In this document: positions 1 through 5,745 of the stretch, piece after piece | How the letters are laid out: every line of letters begins with the position of its first letter | Numbering within the stretch: the stretch's first letter is position 1 | Assembly (NCBI GenBank): GCA_946183385.1 | Contig: CAMHBN010000093.1 | Location: forward strand, 1-7,279 | Length of the DNA: 7,279 nucleotides | Direction of reading: 5' to 3' | From: an uncultured Ruminococcus sp. | Lineage (GTDB): Bacteria; Bacillota; Clostridia; Oscillospirales; Ruminococcaceae | Notes under the pieces: model-generated | What the model was told of the DNA's origin: nothing | Seen by the model: the letters and a program-made list of their open reading frames with translations, nothing else | Database searches by the model: none | Program-made: the position numbers and the translations under genes

Positions 1-1024
1 ATGTAGGCTGGATCCACTTGTCCGGGTCATCTGAAAGCTTTATGCCGTAAGCGCCCTCGATCATGTTCCTGAGCTGGAAGTCGTCGATGTAGGTAACAGT
101 ACCGTAGTGCGGGTCATAGCAGGCGTCGTAGTCGCTGGACACCGACCTTAGATAAGGCAGGTTCGCCCAGAAGACCTCGCTGCAGTTGGCGGTGATACCG
201 CCGCTCGAAGCCGAGAACATCGTCAGTGCGTAGTCATCGCCGTAGAACAGCGCCTGACCGAGCACGTCGTTTACCGCGTCAACAACGACCTGCGGAGGAT
301 GCGGCTTGCATCTCAGGTCAGCCGAATCGCCGTTGTGGTACATACAGTAGGTATAGACTGCGACTGCCTGAGCCTTGATAGCCTCGTAGCTCATCGTACC
401 GCCGACCTCGTTGAACACTATCTGCGACACCATCGAGAGAACATCTCCCTTGACGCCGTTGACCGTTATCTCGTCGTCCTCGTCCACGCACGTATCCATC
501 AGGTACGTATCCGGGTAGTAGTGGAAAAGTATGTCCTGATATGTCCAGTCCGAATATGTAGCGTAGAAATTCGCGCCGTTCTGGCTCATTCCGACGCCGT
601 GTCCCCAGCCGTAGGTCACTATCGCGAACTTGCCGGGAGTCGATTCTATCTCGGGCTCGCTCTCGAACCACGGTATATCACCGACATATCCGCCCGTCAC
701 ATTGAGCTCGACAGGCGTAGGCTTCTTGTTTTTCTTCTTGGCTCCGCTGTTTCCCGATTCGGGAGAAGCCTCATAGCTGATGAGAGAGAGGCTGTCGTCG
801 TAATCGTCGAGCGTAGCCTTGTACCACTCGATCTCCTGCTCCTCCTGCTCTTCCGCCTCGGTAGTAGTCTCCGCCGCGGTGGTATCGGTACCCGCAGAGC
901 CTGTGGTCGTGCTTTCGGTCGTTGTGGTATCTGCGGCACCTGCCGAGTAGCTTGAGCCCGTGAACGCAATCACGACTCCCGCAATGGCAGCCACCGCCTT
1001 CTTAAAAGGTGTTTCAGTCTTCAT
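1..1024 (-). CDS. SpoIID/LytB-domain secreted protein, C-terminus cut by window edge
   Basis: Hand translation from the ATG at 1024 stays open to base 1, giving 341 residues; the 3' end lies outside the window. Residues 1-30 look like a signal peptide (KK then a hydrophobic run, with AGA-AD as a possible cleavage site), followed by a Thr/Glu-rich low-complexity linker to about residue 65 and a Lys cluster near 96-101. Residues 141-151 read GHGVGMSQNGA, followed by ILFHYYPDTYL, the signature normally found near the end of SpoIID. After it comes the SpoIID core: NEVGG (Glu206 is the likely equivalent of the catalytic Glu), YEAIKAQAVAVYTY at 213-226, SASSGGITANCSEVFW at 271-286 and NLPYLRSV. In the family, SpoIID is a membrane-bound lytic transglycosylase acting on denuded glycan strands during engulfment; LytB relatives modify amidases. 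A sporulation role is not implied here: the neighbours are two sortases, suggesting vegetative envelope work. A ribosome site AGAGGTGAT lies 4 nt upstream of the start. Family assignment is firm; activity is inferred. Confidence 0.9.
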   Translation of the reverse strand, partial: MKTETPFKKAVAAIAGVVIAFTGSSYSAGAADTTTTESTTTGSAGTDTTAAETTTEAEEQEEQEIEWYKATLDDYDDSLSLISYEASPESGNSGAKKKNKKPTPVELNVTGGYVGDIPWFESEPEIESTPGKFAIVTYGWGHGVGMSQNGANFYATYSDWTYQDILFHYYPDTYLMDTCVDEDDEITVNGVKGDVLSMVSQIVFNEVGGTMSYEAIKAQAVAVYTYCMYHNGDSADLRCKPHPPQVVVDAVNDVLGQALFYGDDYALTMFSASSGGITANCSEVFWANLPYLRSVSSDYDACYDPHYGTVTYIDDFQLRNMIEGAYGIKLSDDPDKWIQPT

Positions 1025-1028
1025 CGCT

Positions 1029-1037
1029 ATCACCTCT
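1029..1037 (-). promoter_or_regulatory. Ribosome binding site for the SpoIID-like gene
   Basis: On the minus strand AGAGGTGAT precedes the ATG at 1024 by 4 nt (AGCG). It matches the AGGAGGTGAT anti-Shine-Dalgarno complement almost completely. It supports this ATG as the start of an open frame that has no stop inside the window. The site sits in the 35-nt gap after the upstream sortase, so the gene is probably cotranscribed with it. Confidence 0.75.
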
Positions 1038-1059
1038 TTCAATAAATGTCTATCTTAGC

Positions 1060-1992
1060 TTACTGAGCCGCCTCGGTAGTTTCCTCCGTTGAAGGCTCGG
1101 TAGGCGCGTGTGCTTTCTTGTACTCCTCCGTCCTCGTTATGGTCGAAAGGTCGCCCGCCTTTTCGCCGTCGCGGAGACGTCTCGCTATGATGATGAAGCG
1201 CGAGTTGTCCTCGTTGGCATAGCAGGTCGAAAGGGTCAGGAGCTTGTCGCCGTACTTTACATCTACGCCCGTATCAAAGAGCTGTCTGCCCTTTGCGAGG
1301 CTCACGTACTCGTTGAAGGTCTCCTCGTCGTCGAGCTCCTCCATATCCCAGTAGCCGTAATCCGTATAGGTGTGACCGCTGGTGATACAGCAATAGGCGA
1401 TGACGTAGTCGTAATCCCTGTAATTCGAGCTGAGCTCGATGAACGGTGCCGCCTCGAAGAAGTCGTAATCCTGCCTGTATCTTCTTATCGAGCCGAACAT
1501 CGTATTGTTAGCCATATTGTGTCCGTAGATGACGATATTCTCGGACTGATCCTCCTCTACGCTTCCGAAGTCGTCGCGGAAGTCCATGAACAGGCAGCCC
1601 TCGCGGTGGAACTGGCGGTCGATACCGCGATCGAGGTAGTAGGAATTTACCTCATGCGCGTCGCCTCCGTAATAAGCCACGCCCTCGGGCACCTCGCCGG
1701 GATCCTTCACGACGGGGTAGTCGACCTTGGTCTGGTCTATCTTTATCCATGCGACGATGTCCTTGTTCTGTTTGAGGAGCGTCTTTGCTCTTTCGGTCAT
1801 TCCGTCTTCGGACGGAACGTAGTCATAAGCCGGAAGAGTAGCCGGTTCGGCAGACGCCTCTGTCAGCGGCTCAGCCTTGCCGACAACGTGCTCCTCCATC
1901 TTGTCCTTGCAGCCGAAGAAAGCTGCCGTAATGAGTCCTGCCGAAGCGGCAAGGGCTCCGCAGGCTGCGATGAGCCTTGTTTTGCTTTTCAA
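1060..1992 (-). CDS. Class B sortase, second of a tandem pair (TTG start)
   Basis: A cysteine transpeptidase of the sortase B family, about 310 residues. Sortases cleave a C-terminal sorting signal and join the protein to cell-wall peptide or to another protein on the outer membrane face. Numbering from the TTG at 1992: hydrophobic N-terminal segment at about 5-27, a variable linker, then the sortase domain from about 78 to 275. DYPVV at 91-95, NIVIYGHNM with His158, TLSTC with Cys257, and RFIIIARR with Arg265 form the expected catalytic triad and flanks. The tail is Thr/Glu/Pro-rich. The open frame reaches a TTG at 2001, but the ribosome site GAGGA touches that codon; it stands 9 nt from the TTG at 1992, so I prefer the latter. 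The hydrophobic segment ends AAFFGC, a loose match to a lipobox (Cys28). The gene follows the other sortase by 41 nt and precedes the SpoIID-like gene by 35 nt. The substrate is unknown. Confidence 0.92.
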   Translation of the reverse strand: MKSKTRLIAACGALAASAGLITAAFFGCKDKMEEHVVGKAEPLTEASAEPATLPAYDYVPSEDGMTERAKTLLKQNKDIVAWIKIDQTKVDYPVVKDPGEVPEGVAYYGGDAHEVNSYYLDRGIDRQFHREGCLFMDFRDDFGSVEEDQSENIVIYGHNMANNTMFGSIRRYRQDYDFFEAAPFIELSSNYRDYDYVIAYCCITSGHTYTDYGYWDMEELDDEETFNEYVSLAKGRQLFDTGVDVKYGDKLLTLSTCYANEDNSRFIIIARRLRDGEKAGDLSTITRTEEYKKAHAPTEPSTEETTEAAQ

Positions 1993-2001
1993 ATGTATCA
2001 A

Positions 2002-2006
2002 TCCTC
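2002..2006 (-). promoter_or_regulatory. Ribosome binding site that decides the start of the second sortase
   Basis: The minus strand reads GAGGATTGATACATTTGAAA. GAGGA is directly adjacent to the first possible TTG (2001), too close for initiation, and 9 nt from the second TTG (1992), a normal spacing. No ATG or GTG lies nearby in frame. The call therefore rests on spacing alone. Confidence 0.6.
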
Positions 2007-2033
2007 GATATTTGCTTTTCTATTCTCTCTGGC

Positions 2034-3647
2034 TTACGGTCCGTACGGAACGAACTGCGTGGGGTCATACTTCTCATTGGGGTGCTGTTCGTAATAGACG
2101 TTCGGCCATTTTACATTTGTATTTTTCTCGCTGTTCTTTGTGCCCTCATAGAGGTCCTCACCGGGACGGACGCGGCGTGCCATGAGTATCAGCCTTCCGC
2201 GGTCGTTGCCGATGACATCGGTATTGCAGGTGGATATCGTGAGTATCTGGTCGCCGTACTTCACATCGACGCTGTTCGTGCGGAGGGTACGTCTCTTCGC
2301 CTCATTCACGAAGTCGTAGAACTCCTCCTCGTCGTCGAAGCTGAGGGTATTCCAGCAGTCGTACTCGGTATCTGTGTCATCCTCCGCATCGAGCAGGAAG
2401 AACGAGAATATCTTGTAGGTGTACTGCTCGTAGTTGGAGTTGAACTCGATTATCGGGTGGCTCTCGTAGTAGCTGTCGTAGCGGCGGTAGTATTTCAGTG
2501 CTCCGAACATACTCTCGTCAGCCATATTGTGACCGTAGACGATGAGGTTGTCGGAATTCTTCTCGACAAGGCGGTGATTCTCGACAACGTCGAAGTGATT
2601 GCGCCAGTCAAGGAAGAGGGCGCCCGCACGTGAATTCTCGCCCTTGAAGTTGAGGTTGAGGTACTTGCTGTTGTCCTCCGCCTGCACGACGGGAAGAGCG
2701 ACTATCGCCTTGCCGTCGATGGTGGGTATGGTCATATATCCCACGACATCGGGGTTGATGTCGAGCAGCTTCTTTGCGCCGGGGAGAAGGTCGTAGTACT
2801 TGTTGTCGATGTCCTTCTCTTCCTCGACTGAGGTTATTATAGGCGTATAGGTGCGGTAGATGTCGTCGATGTTGCTGTACTCCATACGGCTGCGCCACAG
2901 GTCGAGGTAGTAGTCGCCGACCATATAGCCGCAAACCACTATCGCCACGAGCGAACCGAGGAAGACGAACTTTCTGACTATCTCGAGCGGCTTGTCTCCC
3001 TTTTCGGGGAACAGACCGCGGAGCTTCTGTCCGAGGGTCTTGGGCTTTTTCTTCTTCTTTTTCTTTTTCTTGACGTCCTGATGCATACGCGGCTCGGTAT
3101 GGGGAGTATTCGCCCATGCCTCGCGCGGCTTTCTCATGGGACTGAGTGTCGCTCTCGGCGGCACTGCCTGTACCCGCTGCGTCTCGGCAGCGGCAGACTG
3201 CGGCTCTTCTGCGGGAGCCTCCGCAACGGGAGCCCGCTCGTAAACAGGTGTCTGCTCGGTAACCGGAGCCTCGTCTGGTATATCCAACCCGCGGATCGCC
3301 TCGGGTATCTCACTCACAGGAACTGCTTCCTCCGCGGAGAATGCTTCCTCTGCGACTGTAAGCTCTTCCGCAGGTACTTCCGTCACGGGCGCTGCCTCTT
3401 CTGCGGGCGGCGCGTCCGCTCTGTTCTGCGCGGCGAGCTTGTTCCGTCTCACGCGGTCGAACTTAGCCGCAAAGCTCTCCTCCGCGGCGGAAACTGCGTC
3501 CTCAACGGTCTGAGCCTGCACGGGAGCTGTCTCCTGCGGCTCATCGGCGTGGAGCGAAGCTCTGATAGCCCTTATCTTGTCGGCTTTGCGCTTAGCCTCG
3601 GCGGCGGCTTGCTCTTCATTCAGTTTATCTATGTAATTATCACTCAT
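2034..3647 (-). CDS. Class B sortase with long cytoplasmic N-terminal tail, first of a tandem pair
   Basis: A 537-residue protein, roughly twice the usual length of a class B sortase. Residues 1-190 are hydrophilic and rich in Ala, Glu and Pro, with degenerate repeats of the type APVTE (about 86-90, 109-113, 127-131, 139-143), and are probably disordered. A run of nine lysines at 193-201 and further basic residues precede one membrane segment at about 226-246, so the tail should lie in the cytoplasm and the enzyme outside. The sortase domain covers about 295-495: DNLIVYGHNM with His373, TISTC with Cys474, and GRLILMARR with Arg485, the full catalytic set. A 40-residue tail rich in Asn, Lys and Pro follows. 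The ATG at 3647 has GGAGG 13 nt upstream, slightly far, and is the first gene behind a good promoter. It is paralogous to the next sortase. Its substrate and the role of the tail are unknown. Confidence 0.93.
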   Translation of the reverse strand: MSDNYIDKLNEEQAAAEAKRKADKIRAIRASLHADEPQETAPVQAQTVEDAVSAAEESFAAKFDRVRRNKLAAQNRADAPPAEEAAPVTEVPAEELTVAEEAFSAEEAVPVSEIPEAIRGLDIPDEAPVTEQTPVYERAPVAEAPAEEPQSAAAETQRVQAVPPRATLSPMRKPREAWANTPHTEPRMHQDVKKKKKKKKKPKTLGQKLRGLFPEKGDKPLEIVRKFVFLGSLVAIVVCGYMVGDYYLDLWRSRMEYSNIDDIYRTYTPIITSVEEEKDIDNKYYDLLPGAKKLLDINPDVVGYMTIPTIDGKAIVALPVVQAEDNSKYLNLNFKGENSRAGALFLDWRNHFDVVENHRLVEKNSDNLIVYGHNMADESMFGALKYYRRYDSYYESHPIIEFNSNYEQYTYKIFSFFLLDAEDDTDTEYDCWNTLSFDDEEEFYDFVNEAKRRTLRTNSVDVKYGDQILTISTCNTDVIGNDRGRLILMARRVRPGEDLYEGTKNSEKNTNVKWPNVYYEQHPNEKYDPTQFVPYGP

Positions 3648-3660
3648 AAGTTGATTTCAG

Positions 3661-3665
3661 CCTCC
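3661..3665 (-). promoter_or_regulatory. Ribosome binding site of the first sortase
   Basis: GGAGG on the minus strand lies 13 nt before the ATG at 3647. The spacing is longer than usual, but no better start codon occurs closer. It may mean modest translation of this gene. Confidence 0.5.
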
Positions 3666-3681
3666 GCGTGTGGTTTATGGA

Positions 3682-3705
3682 AGCTGCACACATCAGGGCA
3701 CAGCT
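3682..3705 (-). promoter_or_regulatory. Possible leader hairpin of the sortase operon
   Basis: In the predicted 5' untranslated RNA, AGCUGUGC and GUGCAGCU can pair as an 8-bp stem including two G-U pairs around an 8-nt loop. The stem would start about 10 nt from the expected transcription start. A competing pairing of GUGUG with a downstream CACAC is also possible. It resembles no riboswitch class I recognise and may be chance or a simple stabilising 5' hairpin. Confidence 0.25.
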
Positions 3706-3722
3706 ATCCCCTTATCTATATA

Positions 3723-3752
3723 ATTTTACACTATCAGCCGACCCTTTGTCAA
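3723..3752 (-). promoter_or_regulatory. Sigma-A-type promoter of the sortase-SpoIID operon
   Basis: The minus strand has TTGACA (3752-3747), an 18-nt spacer and TAAAAT (3728-3723). The -35 is a perfect consensus and the -10 differs from TATAAT at one base. Transcription would begin near 3715, leaving a leader of about 68 nt before the ATG at 3647. It is the only convincing promoter I find, and it separates the sortase block from the thiI block. Confidence 0.7.
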
Positions 3753-3873
3753 GGTCTGGGCTCAAAGTTTCACAGTATCACCTTGAACTGTTCCGACTGA
3801 GTTCACAATTACAGCAGCTTATACAAAAATGACGTGTTGAATTTGTGCATAAGTTGAAATGTGCGACTGCAAT

Positions 3874-3944
3874 TGCAGGGGGCGGCGTTCCGCCGCCCGT
3901 GAACTTATTCCGCTGTATTGCGGGCGCACGGAATGTGCCCTACA
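3874..3944. repeat. Inverted-repeat intergenic element adjoining the thiI stop codon
   Basis: The roughly 71-bp segment is bounded by TGCAGGG (3874-3880) and CCCTACA (3938-3944), a 7-bp terminal inverted repeat with one mismatch. Each end opens a palindromic unit: 3880-3898 is a perfect 8-bp stem with a 3-nt loop, and 3922-3940 pairs GGGCGCAC with GTGCCC apart from one bulged base. Both units, read inward, contain TTCCG followed by GCCCG, so they look like two related copies facing each other. The right boundary touches the TAA stop of thiI. No clear target-site duplication is visible. It resembles the small palindromic elements scattered between genes in gut clostridia, but I cannot check the copy number. 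Confidence 0.45.
3880..3898 (-). terminator. GC-rich hairpin, possible terminator after thiI
   Basis: GGGCGGCG, loop TTC, and CGCCGCCC form an 8-bp all-GC stem 47 nt beyond the thiI stop. It could end the thiI transcript, but no T-run follows it on either strand: the minus-strand continuation is CC and then the palindrome CTGCAATTGCAG. It is therefore not a standard intrinsic terminator and may only be the arm of the repeat element. Confidence 0.3.
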
Positions 3945-5123
3945 TTATTTGGAATAATTGAACGTCTTGATGGTCGTACCCTCGACCGCCTTCTGTATCA
4001 GCGGCTCGAAATCGAAGCTGTTCTGTGCCTTTTCGATGTCCTCGAGGCGCGGACGCACCTTCGGGTGGCGGGGCGTGAACACGGTACAGCAGTCCTCATA
4101 AGGGAGGGTCGATGTCTCGAACGTGTCTATTTTACGCGATATCTCGATTATCTCGGTCTTGTCCATGCCGATGAGCGGGCGCAGTACGGGTATGCGGCAG
4201 ACGGCATCCGTACAGCCGATAGCCGCCATGGTCTGGCTCGCGACCTGTCCCACGCTCTCACCCGTGATAAGGGCAAGGCAGTTGTCCTTTTCGGCTATGC
4301 GCTGGGCAATTTCCATCATCAGGCGGCGCATTATTATCGTGAAAAACTCCTCGGGACAATTGTCCTTGATAGCCTCCTGTATCTCCGTGAACGGCACGCA
4401 GTAGAACGCGATACCGCCGCACCAGTCGGTCAGCTTCTCGCAGAGCTGCTCCACCTTGAGCTGTGCGCGGTCGGAGGTGTAGGGCGGGCTGACATAGTGT
4501 ATCGCTGCGATGTGGACTCCCCTCTTCGCCATCATCCAGCCCGCAACGGGACTGTCAATGCCTCCCGACAGCAGCAAAAGAGCCTTTCCGCTGCTTCCCA
4601 CGGGAAGTCCGCCCGCGCCCTTGAGCTTCTCGGCGTGGACGTAGGCGTTGGTGTCGCGTATCTCGACCGTCACCGTCACATCGGGCTCCTTGACGTCTAC
4701 CGTGAGGTTCGGGAACTTCTCCAGCAGTATCGCGCCGAGCTCGGTGCATATCTCGGGCGACTTCATCGGAAAAGCCTTGTCCGAGCGCTTGGACGCCACC
4801 TTGAACGTCCTCGCCGTGCCGAGCACGCCGCCGCAGTAGTCTATCGCCTTTGCCGTGATATCGGCAAAATCCTTTTCGCAGACGCAGGCTCTGCACAGAG
4901 CCGCAATGCCAAAGACCTTGCTCACGCGGTCAACCACCTCGTCGAGGTCGATGTCGTCATCGAGCGGGGTTATGTAGGTCGTGGACTGTGCGCTCGTGAG
5001 CTGGAAATGCCCGAGGCGCTTGAGTCTGCGCTTGATATTTTTGGTGAGCATATCCTCGAAGGACTTCTTGTTCAGTCCCTTGAGCACCATTTCGCCGTAT
5101 TTTACAAGAACTATCTCTTTCAT
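3945..5123 (-). CDS. thiI: tRNA 4-thiouridine synthase ThiI
   Basis: ThiI adenylates U8 of tRNA and replaces its oxygen with sulfur, giving 4-thiouridine; in some bacteria it also supplies sulfur for the thiamine thiazole. The 392 residues show, in order, the N-terminal ferredoxin-like part (KYGEMVLKG, about 8-16), a THUMP domain for tRNA binding (about 60-165, with FGI at 71-73), and the PP-loop ATPase domain with SGGIDSPVAGW at 186-196. Further hallmarks are ITGESVGQVASQT at 286-298 and LPYEDCCTVFTPRHP at 340-354, with the conserved Cys pair 345-346. The protein ends shortly after, so it lacks the C-terminal rhodanese domain of the E. coli form, as in Bacillus-type enzymes that take sulfur directly from a partner desulfurase. 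The ATG at 5123 has AGGAG 6 nt upstream. It is the last gene of the right-hand block. Confidence 0.97.
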   Translation of the reverse strand: MKEIVLVKYGEMVLKGLNKKSFEDMLTKNIKRRLKRLGHFQLTSAQSTTYITPLDDDIDLDEVVDRVSKVFGIAALCRACVCEKDFADITAKAIDYCGGVLGTARTFKVASKRSDKAFPMKSPEICTELGAILLEKFPNLTVDVKEPDVTVTVEIRDTNAYVHAEKLKGAGGLPVGSSGKALLLLSGGIDSPVAGWMMAKRGVHIAAIHYVSPPYTSDRAQLKVEQLCEKLTDWCGGIAFYCVPFTEIQEAIKDNCPEEFFTIIMRRLMMEIAQRIAEKDNCLALITGESVGQVASQTMAAIGCTDAVCRIPVLRPLIGMDKTEIIEISRKIDTFETSTLPYEDCCTVFTPRHPKVRPRLEDIEKAQNSFDFEPLIQKAVEGTTIKTFNYSK

Positions 5124-5148
5124 ATTCTTCTCCTATACTATTATAATA

Positions 5149-5709
5149 TCAGTGGAAATACTTCAGCTCGCTTCTGTAGCCGACATACACGATAAGGTCC
5201 CTGTCTCTCTTCAGAGGTCCGTACATATCCTGCATCTCATATCTGTCGTATGGGATAAGCACGTCATCGGTGAGCTCTTTGCGGCTCATCCACATCTCAG
5301 AGAATTTCCCTTCCTTATACTTCATGATTATGTTGTAGGTGTAACGAGAGTGGTCGCTAAAATAATTCTGATTCACACTCTCGGGGAAGAACTCGCACGG
5401 CTCGCTGACAAGTCCGTCGGGACCATAAACAGCATATATGGTGTATTCCTTGTCGGTGGGAATCTCCTTTTTCTCCGCTTCGTAGTAGTCGGCAATAGAG
5501 CTGTCCATAGCCTTCCTGCACGATGTCGCCAATGAAAGGCTGCTATCCACCATATGTCCGCCAAAATAATAACCGTACAGAAGGTACATTCCGAACAATC
5601 CGCCAACAAAGCACAGTCCCACCATCAGCAGTACAACAGCCGCAGTTTTCAGCTCCTTGAGAGCCTTGCTGCCCTTCTTCGGAGTTTTTTCAATCTGCAT
5701 ATTATTCAT
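5149..5709 (-). CDS. Single-pass membrane protein of unknown function, tandem paralog B
   Basis: 186 residues; I do not recognise the family. A Lys-rich N-terminus (about 8-21) precedes one long hydrophobic segment at about 22-48, so the remaining 135 residues should lie outside the cell. The outer part contains DYYEA at 74-78, PTDKEY at 84-89, DGLVSEPCE at 98-106, LTDD at 146-149 and a final MYGPLKRDRDLIVY. Over about 120 residues it is some 40 percent identical by eye to the protein encoded just upstream, including two cysteines (64 and 105) that could form a disulfide. The first of two nearby ATGs (5709) has AGGA 5 nt upstream. The thiI gene follows after 25 nt. A role in sulfur transfer is not indicated by the sequence; the position may only reflect a shared transcript. 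Confidence 0.85.
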   Translation of the reverse strand: MNNMQIEKTPKKGSKALKELKTAAVVLLMVGLCFVGGLFGMYLLYGYYFGGHMVDSSLSLATSCRKAMDSSIADYYEAEKKEIPTDKEYTIYAVYGPDGLVSEPCEFFPESVNQNYFSDHSRYTYNIIMKYKEGKFSEMWMSRKELTDDVLIPYDRYEMQDMYGPLKRDRDLIVYVGYRSELKYFH

Positions 5710-5745
5710 CTCGTTCCTAAGTAAGCCTCCATCCGCATCGTCATT

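Noticed and set aside
299..969. Open frames on both strands overlapping the left end (plus 299-955; minus 318-671 and 697-969)
   Set aside because: The SpoIID-like frame from 1024 to the left edge shows clear family motifs and explains this DNA; the others are Arg/Leu-rich shadows.
1108..2094. Plus-strand open frame of 328 codons
   Set aside because: It lies antisense to the second sortase, whose catalytic motifs prove the minus strand is coding; no ribosome site or domain supports the plus frame.
2608..3117. Possible frameshift product of the first sortase through the A-rich lysine run
   Set aside because: The run gives G AAA AAG heptamers, not the efficient A AAA AAG slippery form, and the alternative frame is an Arg-rich shadow; the zero frame encodes a complete sortase.
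5124..5180. TATAAT-like sequence just upstream of thiI as an internal promoter
   Set aside because: A TATAAT is present on the minus strand in the gap, but the hexamers at 16-17 nt distance do not resemble TTGACA and there is no extended -10. The AT-rich gap alone explains it.
3918..5195. Long open frame of about 425 codons on the plus strand
   Set aside because: It is antisense to thiI over nearly its whole length, has no recognisable domain, and its composition (rich in His, Arg, Leu, Val) is that of a mirror frame of a GC-rich gene.
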